A DNA stretch of 64,000 bases from Candidatus Zixiibacteriota bacterium (GTDB lineage Bacteria; Zixibacteria; MSB-5A5; GN15; FEB-12). Under the pieces are notes generated by a model. It worked only from the letters and a program-made list of their open reading frames with translations, was not told the DNA's origin and did no database searches. The first letter of the stretch is position 1, and every line of letters starts with the position of its first letter. The translations under genes and the position numbers were made by a program. Below are positions 27,384 to 36,101 of this stretch, piece by piece. The DNA is taken from positions 1-64,000 of the forward strand of contig JAJRQO010000013.1 in assembly GCA_024280215.1 (NCBI GenBank), in the 5' to 3' direction.

Positions 27384-27385
27384 TT

Positions 27386-27994
27386 TTATTTCCTTCCAAT
27401 ACTTAAATTTCTTCGTCGATTTGCGACCATACTTCCGCCACCGCCACTTGCTGTATAGGTGATGTAGATAGAGTATTCGCTATTATTATTGACTGTCGCA
27501 CCACTTGCAAATGGATCATCTGTAGGAGATGCGTCGGATGCTCTGTATCCTGAAATTGTGTTCGCATCATTATGGATCCGAACAGAACTCGATCCAACAG
27601 TCTTGTTACGTACAAACAACCAATAGTCTGATGATGCGACGATTGTTCCTGAGATAGTTGCTGACCACCATTGGTAAGAACTCGAACTAATCACGATTTC
27701 ACTACTCTCACTAATAAGGGCATGGGGATAACCACCAGTATCATCATAGATTAAAACAACAATAGTATCTGTACCATTCCAGTTGTTATGACCGTTGATA
27801 TATGCGGTGGTGAGTATACCTCCAGAACTTGGTGTATACTTTGAGCCATACACATTAGTCCCTAAATTATTACCAATTGTATTAGATGTCGTACCAACTG
27901 TTGCATAACCAATATTATCAGCCAAAACAGTCGTACTCAGACAAAGTAAGATGAACAATGTTAGACATATACTAAGTATATATTTATTTTTCAT
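27386..27994 (-). CDS. Exported jelly-roll-like protein of the phage module
   Basis: This 202-residue protein has a signal peptide (cleavage near VLA, about residue 25). It has a single beta-rich domain with the pattern of extracellular jelly-roll modules (VVLIYDDTGGYP, DYWLFVRN), similar in style to the repeats in the 14.7-kb gene. The last residues (RRRNLSIGRK) are basic. It overlaps the upstream small gene by 11 bases, so it is cotranscribed with phage genes. Function unknown; a carbohydrate-binding or adhesion role is possible. Confidence 0.6.
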   Translation of the reverse strand: MKNKYILSICLTLFILLCLSTTVLADNIGYATVGTTSNTIGNNLGTNVYGSKYTPSSGGILTTAYINGHNNWNGTDTIVVLIYDDTGGYPHALISESSEIVISSSSYQWWSATISGTIVASSDYWLFVRNKTVGSSSVRIHNDANTISGYRASDASPTDDPFASGATVNNNSEYSIYITYTASGGGGSMVANRRRNLSIGRK

Positions 27995-28250
27995 TTTTAT
28001 CCTGAAGTTTAGTCTCGTTATTTTTTGCTTCTGATTTTAAATTATCATGTCTGATTTTATTTATCATCTTCCAGAATTTTTTCTGTTCAGAATTTTCAGG
28101 TGATAATTTTCTTCTTAATTCTATCATTTTAAGAAAGTCTCCTAATTTAACTTTTTCATCCCCATTTTTTTCAAGTTGTTTATAATAATTTTTTATAAGG
28201 TTATCGAGCAAATCAAGTTCCGATTGAATTTCCTTTTCGCTTTCATTCAA
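27984..28250 (-). CDS. Small charged helical protein in the phage module
   Basis: This 88-residue protein is rich in Glu and Lys, predicted helical, without Cys or membrane segments. It sits between phage structural genes and overlaps the next gene. I recognise no family; it could be a chaperone or minor structural protein. Confidence 0.6.
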   Translation of the reverse strand: MNESEKEIQSELDLLDNLIKNYYKQLEKNGDEKVKLGDFLKMIELRRKLSPENSEQKKFWKMINKIRHDNLKSEAKNNETKLQDKNEK

Positions 28251-28255
28251 TAATT

Positions 28256-28627
28256 TTACTCTCCCATCTCAACTATGTATAAGTCAACTGGAATTGGGGC
28301 TGTTGAACTGTCTGAGCGGACAATTTTAAACCCAAGACTTGATTCATCACCAACGATATATGCTCTATCATCTGTTTTTTGTTTTATAATCACTTTTGGG
28401 TTTTGTAAACTACTTGGTAAATTATTACCTTTATGATCAATAAGATCACTAAAAGAAATAACCTGACTACTATCTCCAATTGAAGTTGAATTAAACAATA
28501 CTGATAAAACAGCATTGACATTTTCAACAAGTAGATATTCAAAATCTCCCCATCCGATAGTTCCGTAGACATTCAGATTCGGGACATACCAACTTCTCTT
28601 TGTATTTGCTAAGGCATAACCTGTCAT
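28256..28627 (-). CDS. Phage module protein, unknown (possible minor structural)
   Basis: This 123-residue protein is beta-rich with no signal peptide. It is tightly packed between a connector-like gene and a small helical gene. Its size and place fit a tail-completion or head-fibre protein, but there is no diagnostic motif. Confidence 0.6.
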   Translation of the reverse strand: MTGYALANTKRSWYVPNLNVYGTIGWGDFEYLLVENVNAVLSVLFNSTSIGDSSQVISFSDLIDHKGNNLPSSLQNPKVIIKQKTDDRAYIVGDESSLGFKIVRSDSSTAPIPVDLYIVEMGE

Positions 28628-28639
28628 AAGAACTCCTTT

Positions 28640-29104
28640 TTAACTATGGGTTGGTGGTTGTATATGTTTGAGTGGCGACTTAAATGACTCTATAAGCTTT
28701 TCTGAACGACTTAAGTAAAGCTCGGCAAGTTTTATCCATGATGTTGCATTGCTATCTTTTTTGTTAGAACCGATCAGCTCACGCATCGCAGATGAACGAC
28801 AGATTATTTCTAATGCTCGATAGGTTGCGGCAGTTTGTAACACTAAGTCTGCACCAAACTGTTTGTCGGGATCAACCTGCTTTTCAATAATTGCATTTGC
28901 TTCAATGACAGCATTATTTAAAATTTCATCGGTATAATTATTGTAAATCGGTTCATAATCGATATAGAGAGATTCACCAAGTTGAATAGCTCCTGAAGGA
29001 ATTTTTTGAATCTCACCAGAGTTATAATCTATTCGATAATCAGTATCTTCTACATAGACGGTATATGGCAGAAAGAAAAATGTCACCGTATCTCCAATGG
29101 ACAA
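28640..29104 (-). CDS. Phage head-tail connector-like protein
   Basis: This 154-residue protein has a beta N-terminus (YTVYVEDTDYRIDYNSGEI) and a helical C-terminal half with AATYRALEIICRSSAMRELI. The latter resembles the helical core of phage connector or adaptor proteins that count residues per subunit such as gp6-like families. It lies downstream of the capsid gene, as connectors do. Assignment rests on layout and fold impression, not on a diagnostic motif. Confidence 0.5.
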   Translation of the reverse strand: MSIGDTVTFFFLPYTVYVEDTDYRIDYNSGEIQKIPSGAIQLGESLYIDYEPIYNNYTDEILNNAVIEANAIIEKQVDPDKQFGADLVLQTAATYRALEIICRSSAMRELIGSNKKDSNATSWIKLAELYLSRSEKLIESFKSPLKHIQPPTHS

Positions 29105-29140
29105 TTGCCCATTGTCTTTTAAAGTGCATATTGCATTTTT

Positions 29141-29452
29141 TTAGTCTATAACAAAGTCGATATTCTCTTTATAGATTTCTCCAAGAGATGAATCAGATGC
29201 ACAGACAAGAGAACCCCGTACTATTGGTGTCGTATGAATGGTAAATGATGTTTCTGAAACTGAGAACAATTTTGTTGTTGGAAGATAATTTGTAATAGTT
29301 TTTACAATGACAGAATTATCCAGAATCGGACCATTAAATATTTTCATATATGCAACAGTATCACAGATAAGTAATTGGTCCAGTATATAGTCTGTCATTG
29401 GTTGACTATATTCTATATGGCTTCTTATTAAATCAACATTTGTATATGACAT
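29141..29452 (-). CDS. Small phage module protein, unknown
   Basis: This 103-residue protein has a helical N-terminus (YTNVDLIRSHIEYSQPM) and a beta-rich rest. The N-terminal pattern recalls short connector or gp6-like proteins, and the final DFVID matches the style of the neighbouring 154-residue protein, in which a similar YRIDY segment lies near the N-terminus. It ends 36 bases before that gene and starts one base past the stop of the propeller gene. Confidence 0.5.
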   Translation of the reverse strand: MSYTNVDLIRSHIEYSQPMTDYILDQLLICDTVAYMKIFNGPILDNSVIVKTITNYLPTTKLFSVSETSFTIHTTPIVRGSLVCASDSSLGEIYKENIDFVID

Positions 29453-29453
29453 T

Positions 29454-30866
29454 CTACCTCCGAACCGATACTGATTGAATTAGTGTAATTGACCTAAGCT
29501 GGGTTCCGATAGGTGCTAAAGTAAATGCTGAGTTTACTTCAATTTTTATCCAATAACGACTGACGCCATTGATTATATTTTTTTGCCAGTCTTGCGGAGA
29601 TGAATCAAAGTCATCCCAGAGTAAAACATCTTGAGCGGACGCGTCAAGATTATAAACACCGCTTGATGGTACAAATGACTTCCAATTGCTTCCATCATAA
29701 TATGAATAAGTAACGCTCCCACCTACTCCCGCAGTTGATAGCAACATATGTAGAAATCTAAATTTCACGTCAGACCCACAATACAATTTATCTGCAACTG
29801 ATGAACATAATTGAGAAGAAGCTGAATGAAACAAATCAGCAGATATTGAATTAGCTGCTTCCGTAGTTTTCTCTTCATAGGTTGATGAATTAATATCATA
29901 AAGCATTACTGAATCAAAAACTGCTGCTCTTTTTTCTAAAGTAGCAGGAGTTGAAAAAGTTCCAGTTTGTCTATTGGCTTGTTTGAGTTGAAATTGATTA
30001 GTATTAAACTCAGAGAGATATAATATTACTGGGATATTGTTCACAAGAGTCATTTGTGGGAAAAATGATTCAGAGGAATCCAAAACAGTAATAGGACTCC
30101 AATTTTTACCATCATACTCCCTATAGTTTAACTGATTATCGTCATAGACTACTCCGACAAATCCCCCAGATAATACTATCGCATCAAAATGTTCATCTAT
30201 ATTTGTACTTGATGCGATGGTGTATTCTGTTGTCCAACTACCACCACTTAGAAGACGTGATTGTTGCTTAACAGCATTCCAATCGGTGACATAGACAACA
30301 AATAAATTATTATCTGATGCCATGATTTTGGGAATTACCATTGAATATCCATTTGCAATAATTTCACCATTATCTGATGGTGAAGTTCCCCATGTTACAG
30401 CATCATCATCAGACGTTTTCACATGTAAATCAAAGACAGAACTATTTAATCTTGAAAAACTAACGTAAAACACTCCATTTGAATCGATTGTTACTGAAGG
30501 AGTGTTTGTAACACCAGCATTATAAACAAATACTTTAGAACCGATAGTCCATCCTGTGTCACTGATTGACAGTTTTACTGATACAAGATAGTTCGTTGTT
30601 ATTTCACAATAAATCAGATAGACATCACCTGTTGGACTCATAGCGACATCAATCGCATCATTGGCAGAGTCTGTTACTATTGAAGTAAGTGTACTCCAAC
30701 TATCATACGGCGAGCTTGAAAAGCTATATTTGATTTCATTGTCTGATGTTTTATAGACTGCTATCATTCTTCCCGCATATTTACCTGAAAGAACTTTCAA
30801 TAATTTTTTCCCAGTTGGTGCCCCAAAACCACCAATAGCAGTTGTTTCGGATAATTTAGTTTGCAT
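29454..30866 (-). CDS. Beta-propeller (BNR-like) protein with baseplate-type C-terminal domain
   Basis: This 470-residue protein has no signal peptide. Residues about 10-310 form repeats of short beta strands with SxDxGxTW-like turns (for example TSDDDAVTWGTSP), the style of sialidase-like propellers. Residues about 360-460 include VTYSYYDGSNWKSF and a late YWIKIEV, a pattern seen in phage tail-fibre and baseplate proteins. It probably binds a surface carbohydrate as a spike or fibre. It lies next to the capsid gene and is transcribed with it. Confidence 0.55.
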   Translation of the reverse strand: MQTKLSETTAIGGFGAPTGKKLLKVLSGKYAGRMIAVYKTSDNEIKYSFSSSPYDSWSTLTSIVTDSANDAIDVAMSPTGDVYLIYCEITTNYLVSVKLSISDTGWTIGSKVFVYNAGVTNTPSVTIDSNGVFYVSFSRLNSSVFDLHVKTSDDDAVTWGTSPSDNGEIIANGYSMVIPKIMASDNNLFVVYVTDWNAVKQQSRLLSGGSWTTEYTIASSTNIDEHFDAIVLSGGFVGVVYDDNQLNYREYDGKNWSPITVLDSSESFFPQMTLVNNIPVILYLSEFNTNQFQLKQANRQTGTFSTPATLEKRAAVFDSVMLYDINSSTYEEKTTEAANSISADLFHSASSQLCSSVADKLYCGSDVKFRFLHMLLSTAGVGGSVTYSYYDGSNWKSFVPSSGVYNLDASAQDVLLWDDFDSSPQDWQKNIINGVSRYWIKIEVNSAFTLAPIGTQLRSITLIQSVSVRR

Positions 30867-30917
30867 ATTCCTCCTAAATTTACCCAGACTCTTTTAACGA
30901 GCCTGGGCATAATAGTT

Positions 30918-32018
30918 TTAGTAGCTTGTATCAAGTACTATAGCTGCTTGTTTTAATATCTTGGCATAGGTAACAGATTCGGAAATCACTGCTTCCTCAA
31001 ATCGTTGATCGATTACTTTATCGTATTCAATCATGAGTGGTTGGGTGATAACTTCTTCTACAGCAAATCTATTATCCAAACCAATAATTAAATCAGTAGG
31101 GACTTCATCTGAACGAACAAGACCTGCTCCCAATGGTGAGAATAGTTCACCAGAGTTTTGGAATCTATAACCAGCCATTGGGTCTTTAAATTCAGATAAC
31201 GTCAAAATTGATTTCAGTTGATTTACATGACAAATAATTGTGTTCATTTCAAATGGGGAGAAATTCGACCACAGGGTAATCAAGTCATCATAAGTCAATG
31301 TACCTGTGAGAGCAGTGTTGACGGTCGATGCGGCATTATTGTTGCCGTCACCATTGATAATACAATCAACCAATAGACCAATTTTATCCGTTTGAATTTT
31401 AAAACCAATATACCAGAGAAGAACTCTGAATTGCGAAGTTGTGCGATAACGCAGAGCTTTGTAACTTGTCTTCAAAGCTAAGCCATAATCGACAACATTG
31501 ACGGCATGGTTCTGTTCGGTCACCATGAGTTGTGGAACTTCAGAACCATCACCGATAGGACGCATTGAAAACTTAGACGTGTCATCAGTGTTGATATAAA
31601 AAGGAGTATAGGAATTGCTTGCGATTGTCGTAGAGTTTGCAATTAGTTTGCTCAACTCAGGACGCATCGACATACCCTTTTTTACTTCACGAAGCATAAA
31701 CTCTGGAAGCAAAGCAGGTGCTTGTTGATAAAACTGTTCAACAGTAGTAGGTGTCTTACCAGCGAGTTTCACTCCCGAAAGTACAAGTTGACGTTCAAAG
31801 GCATCAAGCGGAGAACCAACCACTGATGGATCATATTCATCTGACTCAAGTAGTTCTGTAAGAGTTAAACCTTTTGTGTCCGCTTCAGCATACAAATCTT
31901 TTGAGATTTCAAATGATGCTGCCCGACTAAGGTCAATTGATGCGGAGTTTAGAAAAGAATCATCGTTATGTAATTGATTCATGATAAATGGTGAATTCAT
32001 AAATTTATTAAAATCCAT
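30918..32018 (-). CDS. Major capsid protein (HK97-fold type)
   Basis: This 366-residue protein follows the decoration protein gene, the normal position for the capsid gene. It has the flow of HK97-type capsids: a helical N-terminal part (1-110), an SKLIANSTTIASNSYTPFY region, a spine-helix-like segment around ALKTSYKALRYRT and a final beta segment (DQRFEEAVISESVTYAKIL). No exact signature motif exists, so the call relies on composition, size and neighbours. The ribosome site GAAAGG is good. Confidence 0.75.
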   Translation of the reverse strand: MDFNKFMNSPFIMNQLHNDDSFLNSASIDLSRAASFEISKDLYAEADTKGLTLTELLESDEYDPSVVGSPLDAFERQLVLSGVKLAGKTPTTVEQFYQQAPALLPEFMLREVKKGMSMRPELSKLIANSTTIASNSYTPFYINTDDTSKFSMRPIGDGSEVPQLMVTEQNHAVNVVDYGLALKTSYKALRYRTTSQFRVLLWYIGFKIQTDKIGLLVDCIINGDGNNNAASTVNTALTGTLTYDDLITLWSNFSPFEMNTIICHVNQLKSILTLSEFKDPMAGYRFQNSGELFSPLGAGLVRSDEVPTDLIIGLDNRFAVEEVITQPLMIEYDKVIDQRFEEAVISESVTYAKILKQAAIVLDTSY

Positions 32019-32031
32019 TATAGAACCTTTC

Positions 32032-32451
32032 TTAGTTTAGTAAAATGATACAATCAGTTGTACCGTTAACGTCCAGCACAGTACCACGCGAAACATTTCC
32101 GCCAGCAGGGTCAGATGCAACTGTTGGAGCCTGCTTTACAGTACCATTACCACCACCAACAACTTGATTACCAATAGTTGGGTAAGTTGTTGAAGTAGCC
32201 AAACGACACACACCGCCGATTTGTACTGTTGCGACTCGTTCGCCATCATCATTGTCGGTGAGGGTAAGAGCGATTAGTTTTCCAAGAAGTTGAGCGTCTG
32301 ATGCCAAAGGACCGACTTCGCTATTGCCAGAGACAGCGACTGGTTCACCAATATTGGTATCTTTGAGATCATCAATACTGGCTGTTTGTGAAATTTTAAA
32401 TGTAGCTAAGACTGGTGCTACTGTTTCCAAATTATGATTTCTTACTGACAT
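32032..32451 (-). CDS. Capsid decoration/cement-like protein
   Basis: This 139-residue protein is beta-rich and Gly/Thr-rich without Cys-rich motifs or a signal peptide. Its position directly before the capsid gene and its pattern (alternating VATVQIGGVCRLA with TTYPTIGNQVVG) match small trimeric head-stabilising proteins. It ends 13 bases before the capsid start codon. Confidence 0.6.
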   Translation of the reverse strand: MSVRNHNLETVAPVLATFKISQTASIDDLKDTNIGEPVAVSGNSEVGPLASDAQLLGKLIALTLTDNDDGERVATVQIGGVCRLATSTTYPTIGNQVVGGGNGTVKQAPTVASDPAGGNVSRGTVLDVNGTTDCIILLN

Positions 32452-32521
32452 AAATTCCTCTTAAGTTTTTTATCTATTTATGAGGGAGAGCTCCCACAAC
32501 TAAGGGATGAAAATCCCGCAA

Positions 32522-32950
32522 TTATTTACAAGATGAATAATTTTTATTTCGCTTCTTTTGTTGGAGCATGCTTTGAAATGTCGATGGAAAGGCGGTGTGA
32601 AATCGTGCTTCTGTTTTGTTATATTGTGCTATCAACTGCTCAGGATTCATTTCTGATAATTCTTGTAACGATTGCTCGACATCTTTTAGCTTAGGTCTTT
32701 TGCTGGCGACAACATGCATTGCTTTTTCCATTGTATTGATTTTTTGTAAAATATTTTCTTTGAAAGTTAGAAGTTCGCTCTCTAACGTTTCATAGCTTTC
32801 ATAGAGAGTTTGAATTCGGTCAAGTTGGACAATGAGCTTGTCAAAATCAATAAGTTCTAATTTTTCAGATTTGAGTTGTTCTCGAACAGATAACAAATTT
32901 ACTATTTCTTGTTTAATTGTTTCCAACTTTTGCTCCTTCTTTATTTTCAA
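32522..32950 (-). CDS. Coiled-coil protein, possible scaffold
   Basis: This 142-residue protein is almost entirely heptad-patterned helix, rich in Glu, Lys, Leu and Gln. A coiled-coil protein between the protease and the capsid gene is the usual place for a scaffolding protein, which is the best guess. It overlaps the upstream membrane protein gene by 38 bases in another frame. Confidence 0.5.
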   Translation of the reverse strand: MKIKKEQKLETIKQEIVNLLSVREQLKSEKLELIDFDKLIVQLDRIQTLYESYETLESELLTFKENILQKINTMEKAMHVVASKRPKLKDVEQSLQELSEMNPEQLIAQYNKTEARFHTAFPSTFQSMLQQKKRNKNYSSCK

Positions 32951-33224
32951 GTAAAAACTCTATCTTACTCAATCGCTTGTCTATATCTTTCGAGAAAGTA
33001 TAGAATTGTTCTTTCGATAAAACTCCTTGGTTTAGGATATACTCAATATTTGTAAGTTTTTTGTCCAACTGCTCGACAGTTTTCATTTCTGCCTTGGCTG
33101 CTAATTCTACTTTGATAGATTGAATTGATAAAAAGTATGAAGTGGCTACCCCTAAAATTATCATAATAAATTTTATCATCGGAGTGTTTAGCATTATAAG
33201 ACCTTTCTCTTCATTTTTTTTCAT
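32913..33224 (-). CDS. Membrane-anchored coiled-coil protein of the phage module
   Basis: This 103-residue protein has one membrane segment (about 16-32) and a long coiled coil (about 40-95, VEQLDKKLTNIEYIL). The ribosome site AAGGAAACT supports the first Met. Layout resembles spanin- or holin-like phage proteins, yet it sits among head genes. It is divergent from the lipoprotein gene to the right, separated by about 70 bases holding both promoters. Confidence 0.5.
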   Translation of the reverse strand: MKKNEEKGLIMLNTPMIKFIMIILGVATSYFLSIQSIKVELAAKAEMKTVEQLDKKLTNIEYILNQGVLSKEQFYTFSKDIDKRLSKIEFLLENKEGAKVGNN

Positions 33225-33296
33225 AGTTTCCTTTTTTTAGTTGACGACAGATTATGATTTCACATCCTTTTTGTATGAAAACTGAAAGGACTTACG

Positions 33297-33992
33297 ATGA
33301 AATATTTTCTTATATGTTGTATGGTGTTATCACTCGCTCTTTTTACAGGCTGTGAAGATTCGAACAATATTACACAAAACCAACAACAGGTTGACGGACT
33401 ATCTTTGCTTGGATTAGTTGATGGAAGAACTATGGTATATATTCAAACTGATACTGCTATCTCATACGACCCGATTGCTATTACGACACATGACACAACC
33501 CTTTCTGTATTAATCACTGGTTCTGGAAGTGACTGGATTATTCACAATGGCTCGAACAAAATTATCAATTTAAAAACAGCCTCCTCTTCAATTATTCAAA
33601 ATGGATACTGGAAAAAAATCAATGGGCAAGATTCACTTATTTATTTTGCCTCTCCACCACTGATTATGGAGCGGACATTGAGCAGCACTCTGGCTTGGGA
33701 CTACTACACCCCTTTCTACAACCCAGATTCAGTAGCTATTTATTTTTCATTCTACCATGCCAACTTTGGGTTCAAAGTAAGTAAAGAATATGTTGGGATA
33801 GAATCGATCATTACTCCTGCTGGTGAATTTAACAGCTACCGTTTTGATCTTCAGATATTCACGACAAATTTTGGCAATGATCCTATCGCTACATCGTCTG
33901 AATACTATGTACCTAACATTGGTTTAGTGAAACAAGATTTCAACATTGGTGCTTTGAGAAGATCTCTTATATTGGTCAGTTACACTAATTAG
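33297..33992 (+). CDS. Predicted lipoprotein inserted in the phage module
   Basis: This 231-residue protein has a signal peptide with lipobox LFTGC (acylated Cys near 19). The rest is beta-rich with no recognised family. It runs opposite to the phage genes and its last eight bases overlap the tail of the head-protease gene. It could be a host cargo (moron) gene or a lineage-specific lipoprotein. No signal of phage morphogenesis is visible. Confidence 0.75.
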   Translation: MKYFLICCMVLSLALFTGCEDSNNITQNQQQVDGLSLLGLVDGRTMVYIQTDTAISYDPIAITTHDTTLSVLITGSGSDWIIHNGSNKIINLKTASSSIIQNGYWKKINGQDSLIYFASPPLIMERTLSSTLAWDYYTPFYNPDSVAIYFSFYHANFGFKVSKEYVGIESIITPAGEFNSYRFDLQIFTTNFGNDPIATSSEYYVPNIGLVKQDFNIGALRRSLILVSYTN

Positions 33993-35457
33993 AGTTATAG
34001 AATAGAAATTTTTCTTTTTGATGAATACACATAGGTTGTAAAGTAAAGTTTTTGATATTTGCTCCAGATAATGATACTTGCATTGAATCATTATCTTCTC
34101 TTAGCACACGCATAAAGCCGTTATCTAATTGAGAACTTTTTAGTGAACTTGCTTCAACAGATTCCAACTTTTCAGCAATAAATTTATTCCCACATAAAAA
34201 CTTCTGTTTTAAAAATCGACGAACGAGAAAATGTTTTTCACCAGTCTTTGTATAAAGAGACAAGACCAAGTCAGAGCCTTTAGAGCTGATTGAATATCTT
34301 GGATTATTTTCTGTTTGGTTTGTATTTTTTAAAACTGTAGGTTTATAGTATAGTCCTAAATTATTTAAGGGAAGTTCATCAGCAGAAAAGATTCGGATAC
34401 CTTCTTTTGTCATAATTGATAGGGCAACTGTCTGTATATCATTTTTGAGGGCTACTTTATAACGTATGTTTTTTATATTTTGATAATTAGATTTCATCAA
34501 TTCATAATTAGGGAAAAGTCGTAGTTCTACTCTTTTTACTTTGCATTGTTCACCACACAAAAATTTTGTTAACTCATCTTTTGAGCATCTTTCTTTACCT
34601 CGATAGCCGATTAACTGTCCAAAGTGGTTTGACAAATTCTTTGGATACTCTTTAAACAACTTACTTACAATCTGTTGTGATATATTTAAATTATCTAACA
34701 GATGGATTTCTAATGAAGTGTTTGTTGAATTAAGAACCACATCAATACCTTCATACCGTGGTGTTATTAAATAAGTTGTTTTATTATCAAGTACATCAAG
34801 CGAACGTATTTCAGCTATCTGATTTGCAGTCGAAAGATTTCTTTTTATGACAAGTTCGTTAGATATTGAAGTATTTGGAATCGCCCCTCTATAAACCATT
34901 GATGTCTCCAAAACTTTATCAATATCTTTATAGTAAAAAAAGCAACTCTGATTCTTACTGTTTATGGTATATATGCCGAAAGGTTCATGGCGACATGTGC
35001 GAATATCTGCTTTACAAATTGAACATTCAGGAGTTAAAAAGGTAAAGCCGATTGAACATTCTTTGATAATTCCTCCATCAATATTTTTTTGTAAATCGTC
35101 AGCGTTGTCGGAAGTCTTCATCCAATAAAAATAACTCTTTACCCAATGCATATTTTCTTTAAACAGAACTTCTGCATAAAAATTACGACCAATTGGTAGT
35201 TGGTCTTTCTTATGACCTACTAAAACTGGCGAGTCAATAATTTTATCTTTTATTTTATATAATTCTTCAAGAGGAAATTTCCCTCCACAACTATTTAACT
35301 CTTCAGAAACAATATACATACATCTGATATGCACATCATCAGCAGTTAATTTTTCTGACGGCATAATATTGTTATTTAATATTTCGATTAAGTTATCAAT
35401 CTTACCAATTGATGTATCACTTAAAGTTGCTTGTAGTTTACCAATGTTTGAATTCAT
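33985..35457 (-). CDS. Phage head maturation protease with a long C-terminal extension
   Basis: This protein is 490 residues. The first ~215 resemble prohead proteases: a His in VLVGHKKDQLPIGR near 80, a nucleophile Ser in ECSIGF near 134, then a Cys/His cluster (CSICKADIRTCRH) and VLETSMVYRGAIPN. Such proteases trim scaffold and capsid during head assembly. Normal family members are about 200-250 residues; the remaining 275 here, beta-rich with several Cys, match no family I know. They could be a scaffold fusion, a DNA-binding part or a separate function. Confidence 0.65.
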   Translation of the reverse strand: MNSNIGKLQATLSDTSIGKIDNLIEILNNNIMPSEKLTADDVHIRCMYIVSEELNSCGGKFPLEELYKIKDKIIDSPVLVGHKKDQLPIGRNFYAEVLFKENMHWVKSYFYWMKTSDNADDLQKNIDGGIIKECSIGFTFLTPECSICKADIRTCRHEPFGIYTINSKNQSCFFYYKDIDKVLETSMVYRGAIPNTSISNELVIKRNLSTANQIAEIRSLDVLDNKTTYLITPRYEGIDVVLNSTNTSLEIHLLDNLNISQQIVSKLFKEYPKNLSNHFGQLIGYRGKERCSKDELTKFLCGEQCKVKRVELRLFPNYELMKSNYQNIKNIRYKVALKNDIQTVALSIMTKEGIRIFSADELPLNNLGLYYKPTVLKNTNQTENNPRYSISSKGSDLVLSLYTKTGEKHFLVRRFLKQKFLCGNKFIAEKLESVEASSLKSSQLDNGFMRVLREDNDSMQVSLSGANIKNFTLQPMCIHQKEKFLFYNSN

Positions 35458-35636
35458 AAAATCTCCTTTTTAAAAGATGTATAAAAGCTGAACAGTTATA
35501 ATTTTAGTGCATTCATCTATCTTTTTTGCATTAGACGTGCAACAGATATCATAACCGCATGAACACTATCTCATTTTGAAATCGAAAAACCGTCCTATTT
35601 TACTCCATTATTGATGTTTACTCTTATGTATTAAAG

Positions 35637-35652
35637 TGGCACAGCCTTTGCT
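35637..35652 (+). promoter_or_regulatory. Sigma-54 promoter of the first PEP-CTERM gene
   Basis: The sequence tggcacagcctttgct matches the RpoN consensus TGGCACRNNNNTTGCW in every defined position, with GG and GC at the required ten-base spacing. Its -12 GC lies about 47 bases before the ATG at 35698. An enhancer-binding activator would be needed; one of that class is encoded at 3.2-4.6 kb. Confidence 0.85.
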
Positions 35653-35697
35653 TTAATTCTAACCGACAGGCTTGATAAATTCAAACAAGGAATAAAG

Positions 35698-36039
35698 ATG
35701 ATACTTTATAAGAAAAAGAACGTTCCAGTCACACGGTATTTACTATCTATCATTGTTTTTACTCTCGGACTAACTTTAGCTGTTGATGATGTCTATGGGT
35801 TACAGTTACCATTCGGTCAGAATGCAACCGATTCATACAATGATTATTTATCAAATGACATCGAGTCATCTGATGATGACGCCAGAGCCCTTGCAATCAA
35901 TGATATCAGAGTAGATAATTATGATATTCAAGAAGAGAATACTGACAGCGTCCCAACTTCTGTTCCAGAACCTTCTACATTGATTCTTTTGGCAAGTGGA
36001 CTCGGTCTGTTTCGTTTAGCTCATAGAAAAAAATCGTGA
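35698..36039 (+). CDS. PEP-CTERM surface protein, short
   Basis: This 113-residue protein has an N-terminal hydrophobic signal segment (about 15-35), a short acidic mature part rich in Asp (SSDDDARA) and a C-terminal PEP-CTERM sorting signal: VPEPSTLIL, a hydrophobic stretch, and a basic tail (HRKKS). PEP-CTERM proteins are processed by exosortase and are linked to exopolysaccharide production. The gene is rightward, inside the leftward phage head module, between the protease and terminase genes. It has a consensus sigma-54 promoter and its own terminator, so it is an independent unit. The mature part of about 55 residues is small for the family. Confidence 0.88.
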   Translation: MILYKKKNVPVTRYLLSIIVFTLGLTLAVDDVYGLQLPFGQNATDSYNDYLSNDIESSDDDARALAINDIRVDNYDIQEENTDSVPTSVPEPSTLILLASGLGLFRLAHRKKS

Positions 36040-36066
36040 AAATTCCCCTTACTTATCCCTTATTCG

Positions 36067-36101
36067 CACCTTCTTAATCTATACTTTAAGAAGGTGTTTT
36101 T
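36067..36101 (+). terminator. Terminator after the first PEP-CTERM gene
   Basis: CACCTTCTTAA pairs with TTAAGAAGGTG over a short loop and is followed by five T. Placed between the PEP-CTERM stop and the terminase stop, it closes the rightward unit. On the minus strand it lacks an equally strong T run. Confidence 0.8.
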
